Shown here one piece after another: positions 1 through 8,932 of a DNA stretch of 64,000 bases (positions are counted from its first letter, which is position 1; each line of letters begins with the position of its first letter). This DNA is from Rhodopseudomonas julia (lineage in GTDB: Bacteria; Pseudomonadota; Alphaproteobacteria; Rhizobiales; Afifellaceae). The DNA lies in the NCBI RefSeq assembly GCF_030813515.1, contig NZ_JAUSUK010000002.1:496001-560000 (forward strand). Direction: 5' to 3'. Position numbers and translations under genes: made by a program. The notes below the pieces were generated by a model, which had not been told where the DNA came from, ran no database searches, and worked only from the letters and a program-made list of their open reading frames with translations.

Positions 1-960
1 TCCTGGGAGCGGCCGAACGGGCTCAAGATTTCGCGCGTGCGCACGCCGCTCGGCGTCATCGGCGTGATCTATGAGAGCCGGCCGAACGTCACCGCCGATG
101 CGGGTGCGCTCTGCCTCAAGGCAGGCAATGCCGTGATTTTGCGCGGGGGCTCGGATTCGCTCGAGAGCTCTTCGGCGATTCATGCCTGCCTCAGCGAGGG
201 GCTGCGCGTCGCGGGGCTGCCGGAGGATGCGATCCAGCTCGTGCCGCTGCGCGATCGTGCGGCCGTCGGCGAAATGCTTGCAGGCCTCGCCGGCAATCTC
301 GACGTCATCGTGCCGCGCGGCGGGCGCAGCCTGGTGGAACGGGTGCAGAAGGAGGCGCGCGTGCCGGTCTTCGCGCATCTGGAAGGCGTCTGCCACGTCT
401 ATGTGCATGAGGCGGCGGAGCTGCAGATGGCGGTGGACGTGACCGTCAATTCCAAGCTGCGGCGCACGGGCATCTGCGGCGCGGCGGAGACGCTTCTCGT
501 CGATCAGGCCGTTGCCAAGACGCATCTCGAGCCGATCCTGTCGGCGCTTTCGATGGGCGGATGCGAGATCCGCGGCGACGAGAGCGTGCGGGCGCTTTTC
601 CCGCAGGCCCATGCGGCGAGCGAGGAGGACTGGCCGAAGGAATATCTCGACAAGATCATCGCCGTGAAGGTGGTGGACGGCGTCGAGGCGGCGAGCGAGC
701 ACATCGCCCGCTACGGCTCTGGGCATACGGAGACGATCATCACTGAGGATGAGGCGGCAGCCCGCCGTTTCATGGCGCTCGTCGATTCCGCCATCGTGCT
801 GCACAACGCCTCCACCCAATTTGCCGATGGCGGCGAATTCGGCATGGGGGCGGAGATCGGCATCGCGACGGGGCGGATGCATGCGCGCGGGCCCGTGGGC
901 GTGGAGCAGCTGACGAGCTTCAAGTATTGCGTCTTTGGCAGCGGCCAGACGCGGGCCTAG
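1..960 (+). CDS. proA: Glutamate-5-semialdehyde dehydrogenase (gamma-glutamyl phosphate reductase), 5' truncated by window
   Basis: The enzyme reduces gamma-glutamyl phosphate to glutamate-5-semialdehyde with NADPH, the second step of proline synthesis in the cytoplasm. The open frame enters from base 1 and gives 319 residues. Family members are about 415-430 residues, so roughly 100 N-terminal residues lie outside the window. The aldehyde dehydrogenase fold is clear: the segment [10 protein letters not shown] near the start, then [13 protein letters not shown] with the catalytic Cys codon at 475-477, and a C-terminal [13 protein letters not shown] typical of ProA. It ends in TAG. The next gene, nadD, continues in the same frame directly after this stop. 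proA followed by nadD is the usual rhizobial order. Confidence 0.97.
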   Translation, partial: SWERPNGLKISRVRTPLGVIGVIYESRPNVTADAGALCLKAGNAVILRGGSDSLESSSAIHACLSEGLRVAGLPEDAIQLVPLRDRAAVGEMLAGLAGNLDVIVPRGGRSLVERVQKEARVPVFAHLEGVCHVYVHEAAELQMAVDVTVNSKLRRTGICGAAETLLVDQAVAKTHLEPILSALSMGGCEIRGDESVRALFPQAHAASEEDWPKEYLDKIIAVKVVDGVEAASEHIARYGSGHTETIITEDEAAARRFMALVDSAIVLHNASTQFADGGEFGMGAEIGIATGRMHARGPVGVEQLTSFKYCVFGSGQTRA

Positions 961-975
961 GCGCGAGGCGAAGCG

Positions 976-1608
976 ATCTCCCGTTCGTTCCACACTGCCC
1001 GCGACAGCCGGATTTACGAGGGCCTCCCGCCGCATGGGCGGGGGCAGCGGATCGGGCTTTATGGCGGCTCGTTCAATCCGCCGCATATCGGGCACCGGCA
1101 GGTGGCGCTCCGGGCGCTGCGGCTGTTGCAGCTCGATCAGGTGTGGTGGCTGGTGACGCCGGGCAATCCTTTGAAGGCACCGCATGGCTTAAAGCCGTTG
1201 CGGGAGCGCCTGGAAGCGACGGCGCGGATCGCGAGCCATCCGCGTTTCAAGGTGACGGCGATCGAAAATCGCTGGCACATCCGCTTCACGGCCGATCTCG
1301 TGGCGCGGCTTGCGACACGCGAGCCGGCGACGCGCTTCGTCTGGATCATGGGCGGCGACAATCTCAAGAACTTTCACCTATGGGAAAGCTGGCAGGAGAT
1401 CGCCGCAAGCGTGCCGATCGCCATCGTGCCGCGGCCGGGTTCTTTGAGTGCGCCGCTTGCCGCGCCGGCGGCTCGGGCCCTCGCGCCTTATCGCCACGGC
1501 AACGAATCGGCGGCCTGCCTCGCCGACCGGCCAGCCCCCGCTTTCGTCGTTCTGCCGGGTCCGCGCACGCCTGTCTCGTCGACGGCGCTGCGTGCCGCGA
1601 GTGGCTGA
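976..1608 (+). CDS. nadD: Nicotinate-nucleotide adenylyltransferase, start codon unresolved
   Basis: NadD transfers AMP from ATP to nicotinate mononucleotide in NAD synthesis. The nucleotidyltransferase signature GGSFNPPHIGH is encoded from about 1063, and WWLVTPGNPLK and SSTALR (the substitute for ISSTxIR near the C-terminus) follow as in the family. Between the proA TAG (958-960) and this motif the frame is open but contains no ATG, GTG or TTG. The first standard start is GTG at 1102, which would delete the active-site motif. The start given here is an ATC at 976, with a GAGG seven bases before it, and would yield 210 residues, a normal length. An ATT at 1012, readthrough of the proA TAG, or a base-call error are alternatives. 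The product is sure; the start is not. Confidence 0.85.
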   Translation: MSRSFHTARDSRIYEGLPPHGRGQRIGLYGGSFNPPHIGHRQVALRALRLLQLDQVWWLVTPGNPLKAPHGLKPLRERLEATARIASHPRFKVTAIENRWHIRFTADLVARLATREPATRFVWIMGGDNLKNFHLWESWQEIAASVPIAIVPRPGSLSAPLAAPAARALAPYRHGNESAACLADRPAPAFVVLPGPRTPVSSTALRAASG

Positions 1609-1687
1609 TGTGTGCTAAGACCATGCCGCAAAGCGCGATTTTTCGCGTCACATCGTCCATGACAGGCCTCTCCGTGAGAGATTGGAC

Positions 1688-1717
1688 TTGAAACTGTCAT
1701 GGTCTCGTTTCTATCTT
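1688..1717 (+). promoter_or_regulatory. Candidate sigma-70 promoter before rsfS
   Basis: TTGAAA (1688-1693), an 18-base spacer and TATCTT (1712-1717) resemble the -35 and -10 consensus with five and four matches. The site lies in the gap of over 100 bases between nadD and rsfS, so rsfS may have its own promoter besides read-through from proA-nadD. This is pattern matching only. Confidence 0.4.
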
Positions 1718-1722
1718 TATGG

Positions 1723-1739
1723 GGTGACACAACGTCACC
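1723..1739. repeat. Short inverted repeat GGTGAC-N5-GTCACC
   Basis: A perfect 6-base inverted repeat with a 5-base centre sits just after the candidate -10 element of the rsfS promoter. It could be an operator half-site pair or chance. No regulator is identified. Confidence 0.3.
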
Positions 1740-1835
1740 GTAGGCATGTGGCTTACTTTTGGCCCGGCCTATTCACGGCAGGAAGGAAAGAGGATCTTAC
1801 TCCTGACTACTAGCCAGAGCGAGGCGAGCATTCCG

Positions 1836-2222
1836 ATGTTTGCGCCTCACGCGTCTCATGCCGGCGCCAACCTTATAGCGGCGGATGAGCTGAAAACCGT
1901 CCTCTCGAGCCTGGATGATGCGAAGGCCGAGGACGTTGTGACCATCGACATCGCCGGGAAATCCGCTTTGGGGGATCACATGGTGGTCGCCTCGGGGCGC
2001 TCGCATCGCCATGTCGGCGCCATCGCCGAAAGGGTGATCAGCGAGCTCAAGGGCCTCGGCCACAACATTCCCCGCGTCGAAGGGCTGCCCCATTGCGACT
2101 GGGTGCTGATCGATACCGGGGACGTGATCGTCCATGTCTTCCGTCCGGAAGTGCGTGAGTTCTACAACCTGGAAAAGATGTGGTCGGCGGAGCCCTATGC
2201 GGAGCGTCGCGTCCAGGGCTGA
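1836..2222 (+). CDS. rsfS: Ribosomal silencing factor RsfS
   Basis: RsfS binds ribosomal protein L14 (uL14) and blocks subunit joining in slow growth. The product shows the compact family fold, with LKTVLSSLDDAKAEDVVTID leading into the strand region, then SGRSHRHVGAIAERV and EGLPHCDWVLIDTGDVIVHVF, and FYNLEKMWS near the end. The ATG at 1836 gives 128 residues and has GAGG eleven bases upstream. A CTG at 1803, with GAGGA eight bases before it, would add 11 residues, and an ATG at 1746 would add 30 but lacks a ribosome binding site. rsfS between nadD and rlmH is the standard order in this bacterial group. Confidence 0.95.
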   Translation: MFAPHASHAGANLIAADELKTVLSSLDDAKAEDVVTIDIAGKSALGDHMVVASGRSHRHVGAIAERVISELKGLGHNIPRVEGLPHCDWVLIDTGDVIVHVFRPEVREFYNLEKMWSAEPYAERRVQG

Positions 2223-2241
2223 GTAGGCCGGGTCACAAGCG

Positions 2242-2721
2242 TTGCAGATCTTTGTTCTCGCGGTCGGCCGGATGAAGGCCGGACCGGAAGCCGACCTTGC
2301 GGCCCGCTATCTCGAGCGGGTCGGCAAAGGCGGCCGATCGGTCGGTATCAGCGGGATCAGCGTGCGCGAAATTGCCGAATCCTCCGCCTCCCGGGCAGAC
2401 GACCGCAAGGCGGAGGAGGCTGCGAGCCTGAAGAAGCTCGCGGCGGGATATCCGATCGTGGCGCTCGACGAGACGGGTCGCAATCTCTCATCGGAAGATT
2501 TTGCTGGGCTCATCGGCGGCGAGGCGGAAAAGGGCGTTTCCGGCCTTTGTCTCGTGATCGGCGGGCCGGACGGGCTCGATCCGAGCTTGCGCGAAGAAGC
2601 GATCGCGGCCATCGCCTTCGGGCGCATGACATGGCCGCACAAGCTCGCCCGTGCCATGCTCGCCGAGCAGGTCTACCGGGCCGTCACCATCTTGAGCGGG
2701 CATCCTTATCACCGCGCATGA
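2242..2721 (+). CDS. rlmH: 23S rRNA (pseudouridine-1915-N3)-methyltransferase
   Basis: RlmH methylates pseudouridine 1915 in helix 69 of 23S rRNA on assembled 70S ribosomes, using S-adenosylmethionine. The 159-residue product is the normal length for this small SPOUT enzyme. The SAM-binding knot is visible as LVIGGPDGL, and the C-terminal EQVYRAVTILSGHPYHRA is the family signature for rRNA binding. Translation starts at a TTG about 20 bases after the rsfS stop, with only a weak purine-rich stretch ahead of it. Tight spacing to rsfS points to a shared transcript and a ribosome-maintenance theme. Confidence 0.96.
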   Translation: MQIFVLAVGRMKAGPEADLAARYLERVGKGGRSVGISGISVREIAESSASRADDRKAEEAASLKKLAAGYPIVALDETGRNLSSEDFAGLIGGEAEKGVSGLCLVIGGPDGLDPSLREEAIAAIAFGRMTWPHKLARAMLAEQVYRAVTILSGHPYHRA

Positions 2722-2764
2722 GAGGCGCCGGCGAGAACGCACTTGACCGAAAGAGCGTCCACGA

Positions 2765-4237
2765 GTGTCTCTCCAAAAGGCGTGGCGCAAGGCCCTGATC
2801 GACTGGCATCGTGAGACGGTGACGAATCACTCTCCGACATATCGGGCGCGGATCCTGAGGAACGGCATTCGGGCGATGGCGCTCGTCTGCGTCGCTCTGC
2901 CGCTCGCGCTCGGGCCGAGTTTCGCCACCGAGACGGAGGTGCCGGACGAGGCGGCAATCCCGGCTGATGAGGCGGCGGTCACGGGGGAGGGGGTGACAGA
3001 GGGAGGCATGTCTCTGTCCGCGGAAGCCCGGCGCCGGGCGCGAGCGGCCGAGCTCGAAGCGGTGCGCCGGTCGATCGAAGTCTCCAAGAAACGGCAGGAA
3101 GCCTTGCGTCGCGAAATCGAGGCGGTGGAAGCCGACCGGGCGAAGCTCAGCAGCGAGCTGATTGCGACGGCGCAACGGCTGCGCCGGGCGGAAAACAGCA
3201 TCCAGGACACCGAAATCCGCCTCGACCGGCTGCAGGCCAACGAGGACGGGGTGCGCCAGTCGCTGGAAGCGCGGCGCGAAGTCTTGGGCGAAGTGCTCGC
3301 GGCCTTGCAGCGCATGGGCGGTACGCCGCCGCCGCCGATCCTGTCGCGGCCGGAGGATGCCTTGAAGGCGATCCGCGGTTCGATCCTCGCCGGTGCCGTT
3401 CTGCCGGATATTCGCGTGGAGGCGGAGGCGCTTGCCGCCGATCTCGCCGAGCTCACACAGCTCAAGGCGCGGATCGAAGAAGAGCATGAGGACCTGAAGA
3501 AGCAATATGCGACGCTCGGCGAGGAGCAGACGCGCATCAACCTGTTGATCGAATCGAAGAAAGAGCAGCGCCAGAGAACCGAGGCCGCACTCACCGACGA
3601 ACAGAAGAAAGCGTCGGCGCTCGCCGAAGATGCGAGCGGGCTTGAAGACCTGATCGGTTCGCTGGAGAAAGAGGTGGAGGCCGCGGCAAGGGCCGCCGAA
3701 GAGGCGCGCCGGGCCGAGGAAGCCGCCCGCAACAAGACGCCCGAACAGGCGGCGCGCGACCTCCAGGACACGGCGCGCATGGCGCCGGCCGTTGAATTCG
3801 ACAAGGCGCGCGGGATTTTGCCGCTGCCGGCGGCGGGCCCGATCCTTACGCATTTCGGCGAAAGGGACGAATTCGGGGCGCATGCCGGCGGGATTTCGAT
3901 CGCCACACGCCCGGATGCGCGTGTTGTCTCACCCGCAGACGGGTGGGTCGTCTATGCGGGCCCGTTCCGCAGCTACGGGCAGGTCTTGATCCTGAACGTC
4001 GGGAGCGGATATCATGTTGTTCTGGCTGGGCTTGAGCGCATAGATGTGGCACTTGGCCAGTTCGTGCTGGCCGGAGAGCCGGTCGCGGTTATGGGCGCAG
4101 AGCGGCTTGCAAGCCTTAGTGATATTGACCACACTTCCGCCCAGCCCGTTCTATATGTCGAGTTTCGCAAGGATGGACGGTCGATCGACCCGGATCCGTG
4201 GTGGGACCGGCGCGAGCAAAAAGAGGTTCGAGGATGA
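2765..4237 (+). CDS. envC: EnvC-like murein hydrolase activator with degenerate M23 (LytM) domain
   Basis: A periplasmic coiled-coil protein that in relatives activates AmiA/AmiB/AmiC-type amidases during septal peptidoglycan splitting. After a basic and hydrophobic N-terminus (signal peptide around MALVCVALPLALGPSFA) come roughly 250 residues of Glu/Arg/Ala-rich heptads, then a C-terminal LytM fold. The zinc-binding residues of active M23 peptidases are missing: HAGGISIAT lacks the Asp of HxxxD, and VLYVEFRKDG has no HxH. As in E. coli EnvC, it is probably non-catalytic. The start is uncertain: GTG 2765 gives 490 residues, while GTG 2819 or ATG 2876 would shorten it. The stop overlaps the ctpA start as ATGA. 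Confidence 0.88.
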   Translation: MSLQKAWRKALIDWHRETVTNHSPTYRARILRNGIRAMALVCVALPLALGPSFATETEVPDEAAIPADEAAVTGEGVTEGGMSLSAEARRRARAAELEAVRRSIEVSKKRQEALRREIEAVEADRAKLSSELIATAQRLRRAENSIQDTEIRLDRLQANEDGVRQSLEARREVLGEVLAALQRMGGTPPPPILSRPEDALKAIRGSILAGAVLPDIRVEAEALAADLAELTQLKARIEEEHEDLKKQYATLGEEQTRINLLIESKKEQRQRTEAALTDEQKKASALAEDASGLEDLIGSLEKEVEAAARAAEEARRAEEAARNKTPEQAARDLQDTARMAPAVEFDKARGILPLPAAGPILTHFGERDEFGAHAGGISIATRPDARVVSPADGWVVYAGPFRSYGQVLILNVGSGYHVVLAGLERIDVALGQFVLAGEPVAVMGAERLASLSDIDHTSAQPVLYVEFRKDGRSIDPDPWWDRREQKEVRG

Positions 4238-5562
4238 TGCGTAAGATGGGCCTGCTGGCCGCAGGTGCGGTGGTTGGCGCGGTGGCCATGGGCGCTGTCG
4301 TGCAAGTCGGGCAGACCGGTTCGGCGACGGCCGCTTCCTCTGAAACCTACCGCCAACTCAACCTTTTCGGCGACGTCTTCGAACGGGTGCGCAGCGATTA
4401 TGTCGAAGAGCCTTCCGAGAAGGATCTGATCGAGGCTGCGATCGACGGGATGCTGACCTCGCTCGATCCCCATTCGAGCTATCTCGACCCGAAGAGCTTC
4501 CGCGACATGCAGGTGCAGACGCGCGGCGAGTTCGGCGGCCTCGGCATCGAGGTGACGCAGGAAAACGATCTCATCAAGGTCGTGACGCCGATCGAAGATA
4601 CGCCTGCCGACAAAGCGGGCGTGCGCGCCGGCGACGTGATCACGCATCTCGACGGCGAGCCGATCGCCGGTCTGTCTCTGCGTGAGGCCGTCGATCAGAT
4701 GCGCGGTCCGGTGAATTCCCCGATCACGCTCACGGTCCGCCGCGAGGGCGTCGAAAAGCCGCTCGACATCAAGATCATCCGCGACATCATTCAGGTGCGC
4801 TCGGTGCGCGACCGCGCCGAGGAGGATGTCGGCTATATCCGCATCACGCAGTTCAACGAGCAGACCGCCGACGGCCTCAACGACGCCTTCAGCGAGCTGA
4901 AGAAGGAAATCGGCAAGGACAAGCTCAAGGGCTATATCCTCGATCTGCGCAACAATCCGGGCGGTCTTCTGGATCAGGCGATCGCCGTGTCGGACGACTT
5001 CCTCGACAAGGGCGAGATCGTCTCAACGCGCGGCCGCAAGGAAGACGACGTGCAGCGTGCGACGGCGCGGGCCGGCGACAAGGCCGACGGCAAGCCGGTC
5101 ATCGTTCTCGTCAACGGCGCTTCCGCTTCGGCTTCGGAGATCGTGGCCGGTGCGCTGCAGGATCATCGCCGCGCGACGATCGTCGGGACGCGCTCCTTCG
5201 GCAAAGGCTCGGTGCAGACGATCATTCCGCTCGGCCGCAACGGGGCAATCCGGCTGACGACGGCGCGCTACTACACGCCTTCGGGCCGCTCGATCCAGGC
5301 GAAGGGCATCGAGCCGGACATCGAGGTCGTGCAGGAGCTGCCGGAAGAGCTGAAGGGCAGCGAGGAAGCGACGGGCGAGGCCAATCTGCGCGGCCATCTG
5401 TCGAGCGAGGACGGCGAGGAGGAGAAGGTCTCCGCGGCGTCGGCCTATGTCCCGGCGGAGGCCAAGGACGACAAGCAGCTGCAATATGCGCTCGATCTTC
5501 TGCGCGGCATCCAGGTCAACAACCGGTTTCCGGCAGACCCGTCCCAGGGTATACCTAACTGA
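4234..5562 (+). CDS. ctpA: Carboxy-terminal processing peptidase (S41A family)
   Basis: CtpA is a periplasmic serine protease that trims or degrades envelope proteins, including cell wall enzymes in several proteobacteria. The 442-residue product has an N-terminal hydrophobic segment (about residues 5-22), a PDZ domain starting near GGLGIEVTQ, and the S41 core with the Ser of GASASASEI and the Lys of RSFGKGSVQT forming the Ser/Lys dyad. The ATG overlaps the preceding EnvC-like stop, so the two are probably translated together. EnvC/CtpA pairing is conserved in alphaproteobacteria. A variable acidic region follows the core before a short C-terminal helix. Confidence 0.96.
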   Translation: MMRKMGLLAAGAVVGAVAMGAVVQVGQTGSATAASSETYRQLNLFGDVFERVRSDYVEEPSEKDLIEAAIDGMLTSLDPHSSYLDPKSFRDMQVQTRGEFGGLGIEVTQENDLIKVVTPIEDTPADKAGVRAGDVITHLDGEPIAGLSLREAVDQMRGPVNSPITLTVRREGVEKPLDIKIIRDIIQVRSVRDRAEEDVGYIRITQFNEQTADGLNDAFSELKKEIGKDKLKGYILDLRNNPGGLLDQAIAVSDDFLDKGEIVSTRGRKEDDVQRATARAGDKADGKPVIVLVNGASASASEIVAGALQDHRRATIVGTRSFGKGSVQTIIPLGRNGAIRLTTARYYTPSGRSIQAKGIEPDIEVVQELPEELKGSEEATGEANLRGHLSSEDGEEEKVSAASAYVPAEAKDDKQLQYALDLLRGIQVNNRFPADPSQGIPN

Positions 5563-5567
5563 CGAAT

Positions 5568-5590
5568 CAGCGGGGCATTTCGCCCCGCTG
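5568..5590 (+). terminator. GC-rich hairpin after ctpA
   Basis: A perfect 9-base stem (CAGCGGGGC with GCCCCGCTG, loop ATTTC) begins five bases after the ctpA stop. No T tract follows, and the next gene starts 24 bases later, so it may stabilise the upstream mRNA or only attenuate transcription rather than end it. Confidence 0.45.
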
Positions 5591-5613
5591 CATGAGCCAG
5601 CCGACGGGAATCG

Positions 5614-6831
5614 ATGGCGGCCGACGAGCTCAATGCACCTTTGAAGCGCCCGGCGCGGCCGGTCCGAAAAGGACGGCTGCGCTGGCTTTTCTATGTTCCG
5701 CTGGTTCTTGCCGGGGTGGTGTTCGTCACCGCCTTGATGTGGACGGCGCTCGTCGATGATCCCGATGGCGGGCGCGCCTTCGCGGTCGCCGAAGTGAAAG
5801 GCGCCGGGCCCGAAACCACCGGCAGCATCGACAAGACCTCCGTCAAGGATGCGCGCCGTCAGGCGCTCGCGGCCCCCGGCTGGGAGATGGAGGCGGGCGT
5901 GACCGCCCCGTCACATGCGGGCTCGCTCTTCACCGACCCGGTGCCGTCTGACGCGGCCGCTTCTTCCGAGCCGCAAACGGATTTTGAACGCATGCAGGCG
6001 GCGTTGCAGCAGGCGCCGACGAGCACAGCCTTCTTTGCCGGTGCACCGCTTCCCGAATTGCAGGAAAGCTCCGCCTATGGGCCGCTGCCGCGCATCGGCG
6101 ACGATGGCACGCTGCCGCGCGAGGCCTATGCGCGCCCGGCCTATCTCGCTCCCGATCAGCCGCATATCGCCATCATCGTCGGAGGCCTCGGCATCAGTCA
6201 GACCGGCACGCAGCGCGCCATCCGGGCCCTTCCGAGCGACGTTACCTTTGCGTTTGCCGCGACCGGATCGAGCCTCAATCGCTGGGCCGGCGATGCGCGC
6301 GCCGACGGACACGAAATCCTGCTGCAGGCGCCGATGGAGCCTTTCGGCTATCCGAGCACCGATTCGGGCGAGCATACGCTGCTCGTCAGTGCCAAGAGCG
6401 GGGCCAATGCGGACAGCCTTGCCTGGATTTTGAGCCGGACGGGCGGCTATACCGGCATCATGAATTATCTCGGCGGTCGGTTCACGGCCGAGGCAGATGC
6501 GATGCGGCCGCTTCTCGCCAGTCTCGGCGAGCGCGGCCTTCTTTATGTCGACGACGGCAGCTCGGATTTGAGCGTTGCCGGGCGGCTCGGCCCGTCTCTC
6601 GGCACGCCGGTCGTGGTGGCCGACCGGATTATCGACAAGCAAAGGCAGCCGGCTCTGGTTGCGCAGGCGCTCGACGATCTGGAGACGATCGCACGCCAAA
6701 AGGGGTGGGCTGTGGGCGTCGCTTCGGCCTTCCCGTCGACCGTTTCGGCACTGGCGGAATGGATGCCCGAAGCGCAAGCGCGCGGGATCGCATTCGTGCC
6801 GGTGAGCGCGCTGGCGCAGCAAGAGGAATGA
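5614..6831 (+). CDS. Divergent polysaccharide deacetylase family protein (YibQ-like)
   Basis: The product carries the DUF610/YibQ divergent NodB-like fold, found next to envC and ctpA in many proteobacteria and presumed to act in the envelope. The 405 residues comprise a basic N-terminus, one membrane anchor (about residues 24-46, [19 protein letters not shown]), a low-complexity Ser/Ala/Pro linker, and the C-terminal domain from about residue 185 with [25 protein letters not shown] and [11 protein letters not shown]. The substrate is not established. The stop overlaps the rppH start in an ATGA. Start at ATG 5614. Confidence 0.9.
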   Translation: MAADELNAPLKRPARPVRKGRLRWLFYVPLVLAGVVFVTALMWTALVDDPDGGRAFAVAEVKGAGPETTGSIDKTSVKDARRQALAAPGWEMEAGVTAPSHAGSLFTDPVPSDAAASSEPQTDFERMQAALQQAPTSTAFFAGAPLPELQESSAYGPLPRIGDDGTLPREAYARPAYLAPDQPHIAIIVGGLGISQTGTQRAIRALPSDVTFAFAATGSSLNRWAGDARADGHEILLQAPMEPFGYPSTDSGEHTLLVSAKSGANADSLAWILSRTGGYTGIMNYLGGRFTAEADAMRPLLASLGERGLLYVDDGSSDLSVAGRLGPSLGTPVVVADRIIDKQRQPALVAQALDDLETIARQKGWAVGVASAFPSTVSALAEWMPEAQARGIAFVPVSALAQQEE

Positions 6832-7355
6832 ACGGAAACATGTTGCATGAAACCGGCTTTGCGGAGCCGCTTGAAGGTTATCGCCCGTGTGTGGGCCTCG
6901 CCGTTTTCAACGCCGACGGGCTCGTCTTCGTCGGGCGCAGGACCGGCGGCGAGGAGAGTGTCTCCTCCGGCTATGCCTGGCAGATGCCGCAAGGCGGCAT
7001 GGACCCTGGCGAGACGCCGCTGGAGGCGGCCAAACGCGAGCTCTATGAGGAGACGGCGATGCGCTCCGTCTCGCTTCTCGCCGAATCCCCCTTGTGGTGG
7101 CACTACGATCTGCCGGAAGAACTCTGTCGTTCCGCCTGGAAAGGGCGCTATCGCGGACAGACGCAGAAATGGTTCGCCTTCCGCTTCGAAGGCGATGAGG
7201 GCGAGATCGACGTCGGCCCGCGCGACGGCCACAAGGCGGAATTCCTGCAATGGCGCTGGGAGCGCCTGGAGAATACGCCGGAATTGATCGTGCCGTTCAA
7301 GCGCGACGTCTATGAGCGGGTCGCCTCAGCCTTCGCCGGGTTCGCGGCTTCCTGA
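6828..7355 (+). CDS. rppH: RNA pyrophosphohydrolase (Nudix)
   Basis: RppH removes pyrophosphate from the 5' triphosphate end of mRNA, which opens transcripts to RNase E decay. The 175-residue product has the leading [21 protein letters not shown] typical of this subgroup and the Nudix box [20 protein letters not shown] around residues 50-70. It also has [11 protein letters not shown] and the C-terminal region seen in alphaproteobacterial RppH. The ATG at 6828 overlaps the preceding stop (ATGA); an ATG at 6840 is an alternative. It faces the M48 peptidase gene tail to tail. Confidence 0.95.
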   Translation: MNGNMLHETGFAEPLEGYRPCVGLAVFNADGLVFVGRRTGGEESVSSGYAWQMPQGGMDPGETPLEAAKRELYEETAMRSVSLLAESPLWWHYDLPEELCRSAWKGRYRGQTQKWFAFRFEGDEGEIDVGPRDGHKAEFLQWRWERLENTPELIVPFKRDVYERVASAFAGFAAS

Positions 7356-7404
7356 CCGGCGGCGCAGGCTCTCTCAAAGGGCGCGCCGCCCGAAAATCCC
7401 TACC

Positions 7405-8868
7405 TCAATCGGAAATGACTTTGACCATGCGGCCGGCGCCGAGAGGCTCGTCGTCAGTGAGGCCGTTGAGGATGCGGAACAGCTCTTCGCCTCTTTCAAC
7501 GCCCTTCATGCGGGTGGCGAGGCTTTTCACCGTGTCGCCGGGATTGGTGATGACGAGGTCTATCCTGAGCGGCCGCAGGCGCGCCACCTCCGCCGGATCG
7601 AGGCGGTGGAAGCTCGTAAGCGTCTCAGACAGGGCCGCATCGATATCCCCGGCGCTGCCGCGCTGAGCGAAGATGAAGCGGTAGATGGATCTGCCGAGCC
7701 GGATCGCGCCGATGCGGAACTGCCAGTCGCCGGCAACGGCATTGGCGACAGCGGCGGAGAGGCCGTTGACGGTGCGCGGCTCGATCGATCCTTCTTCCAG
7801 ACCGTTGATCCAACCGGAGGCGAGATAGGATTCAGGGCTCTGGTTGTCGGCGGCCTTCACGCCGTCGAAGCGCATGGCCGTATCGCGGCCCGCCGCGGCC
7901 AGAACCGCCTCGCGCGTGTTTTCCAGGCGATATGGCGGGGGCACCTTGAAGCCGATGGCAAGGCGCGGATGCAGGAATTCGCGGCCGCGCACGAAGCCTT
8001 CGGACGGATCGTCGCCATAGACGAGGCCGTCGATCGCCTTGAGATAGGGAATCCGCCCCTGTTCGCCGACGCCCGGCGCCCCGAACTGGCGCGCCGCCTT
8101 GACGACGAGCGCGCGCCGTTCAAGGGCCGCCGGATGCGAGGACAGGAAGTTCTGCGCATCGTCCTTCTCGCCGCTTGCCGAGCGGAAGGCCGCATAGCGC
8201 TGCAATTTGTCGAGGAAGCGGGAGGCTGCGAAGGGGTCGTAACCGGCGCGGCCGGCGATCTGCACGCCAGTTCTGTCGGCCTCGGCCTCCTGATCGCGGG
8301 AGAAGCTCGCCAGCGTCATGCGCGAATTGAGACGCGCGGACTGCCCGGCCTTGGAATCGGAGAGGACGTCGGTCGCGACGCGTTCCACGAGTTCGCTCGT
8401 CTGGGCCTTCTGGGCGCGCGCGATGGCGTGCTTCAGGATGACATGCGCCATTTCGTGCGACAGGACGGCGGCCACCTCGGCGCGGTCGTCGGCAAGCGCG
8501 AGCAGGCCGCGGGTGACGTAGACATAGCCGCCGGGCAGCGCGAAGGCATTGGCGACCGGCGAATTCAGGATGGTGACGCGGTAGCTGCGGCCGGGCTCGT
8601 CGGAAGCTTCGACCAGGCGTTTGACGATCTGCTCGGTCTCGCGCTGTACGTCGGGATCGCTGTAGACGCCGCCATATTGGGCGAGAACGCGCTGATGCTC
8701 GCGCGCGCCGATGGCGCTTTCGGCCGGCGACACTGTGGGGCCCGCCTGAGGCAGGGCTGCGACCGGTTCGACACGGCCGAGCTGGCTCGGAGACGGTCCC
8801 AATTGGCAACCGCCGAGCAAGGCGACGACGAAAAGAGAGAGCAACGACCTGCGCATACCAACGCCCAT
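7405..8868 (-). CDS. M48 family metallopeptidase lipoprotein with C-terminal LysM-like segment
   Basis: A BepA/LoiP-type periplasmic zinc protease, probably in outer membrane protein quality control. A signal peptide ends in a lipobox (VVALLGGC), so the mature protein should be lipid-anchored. The zinc motif HEMAHVILKH and the downstream third ligand region (FSRDQEAEADRTGVQIA) are intact. The last 50 residues (LVITNPGDTVKSLATRM to AGRMVKVISD) resemble a LysM-type peptidoglycan-binding motif. Starts at 8868, 8856 or 8907 are possible and none has a strong ribosome binding site; 8868 is used here. It is the last gene of a minus-strand run that begins with the TRAP transporter. Confidence 0.92.
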   Translation of the reverse strand: MGVGMRRSLLSLFVVALLGGCQLGPSPSQLGRVEPVAALPQAGPTVSPAESAIGAREHQRVLAQYGGVYSDPDVQRETEQIVKRLVEASDEPGRSYRVTILNSPVANAFALPGGYVYVTRGLLALADDRAEVAAVLSHEMAHVILKHAIARAQKAQTSELVERVATDVLSDSKAGQSARLNSRMTLASFSRDQEAEADRTGVQIAGRAGYDPFAASRFLDKLQRYAAFRSASGEKDDAQNFLSSHPAALERRALVVKAARQFGAPGVGEQGRIPYLKAIDGLVYGDDPSEGFVRGREFLHPRLAIGFKVPPPYRLENTREAVLAAAGRDTAMRFDGVKAADNQSPESYLASGWINGLEEGSIEPRTVNGLSAAVANAVAGDWQFRIGAIRLGRSIYRFIFAQRGSAGDIDAALSETLTSFHRLDPAEVARLRPLRIDLVITNPGDTVKSLATRMKGVERGEELFRILNGLTDDEPLGAGRMVKVISD

Positions 8869-8932
8869 GCGCGTCTTTCGGTCGCAAATCAAGCTCTTGA
8901 ACATCACCCTTGGGGCCCTCTGTTGCGAAACC

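Noticed and set aside
927-1691. Frame-shifted open frame of 254 codons over nadD
   Set aside because: Ala/Arg/Gly-rich and without the NadD motif, which is in the other frame. It matters only as a hint that an indel could hide the true start.
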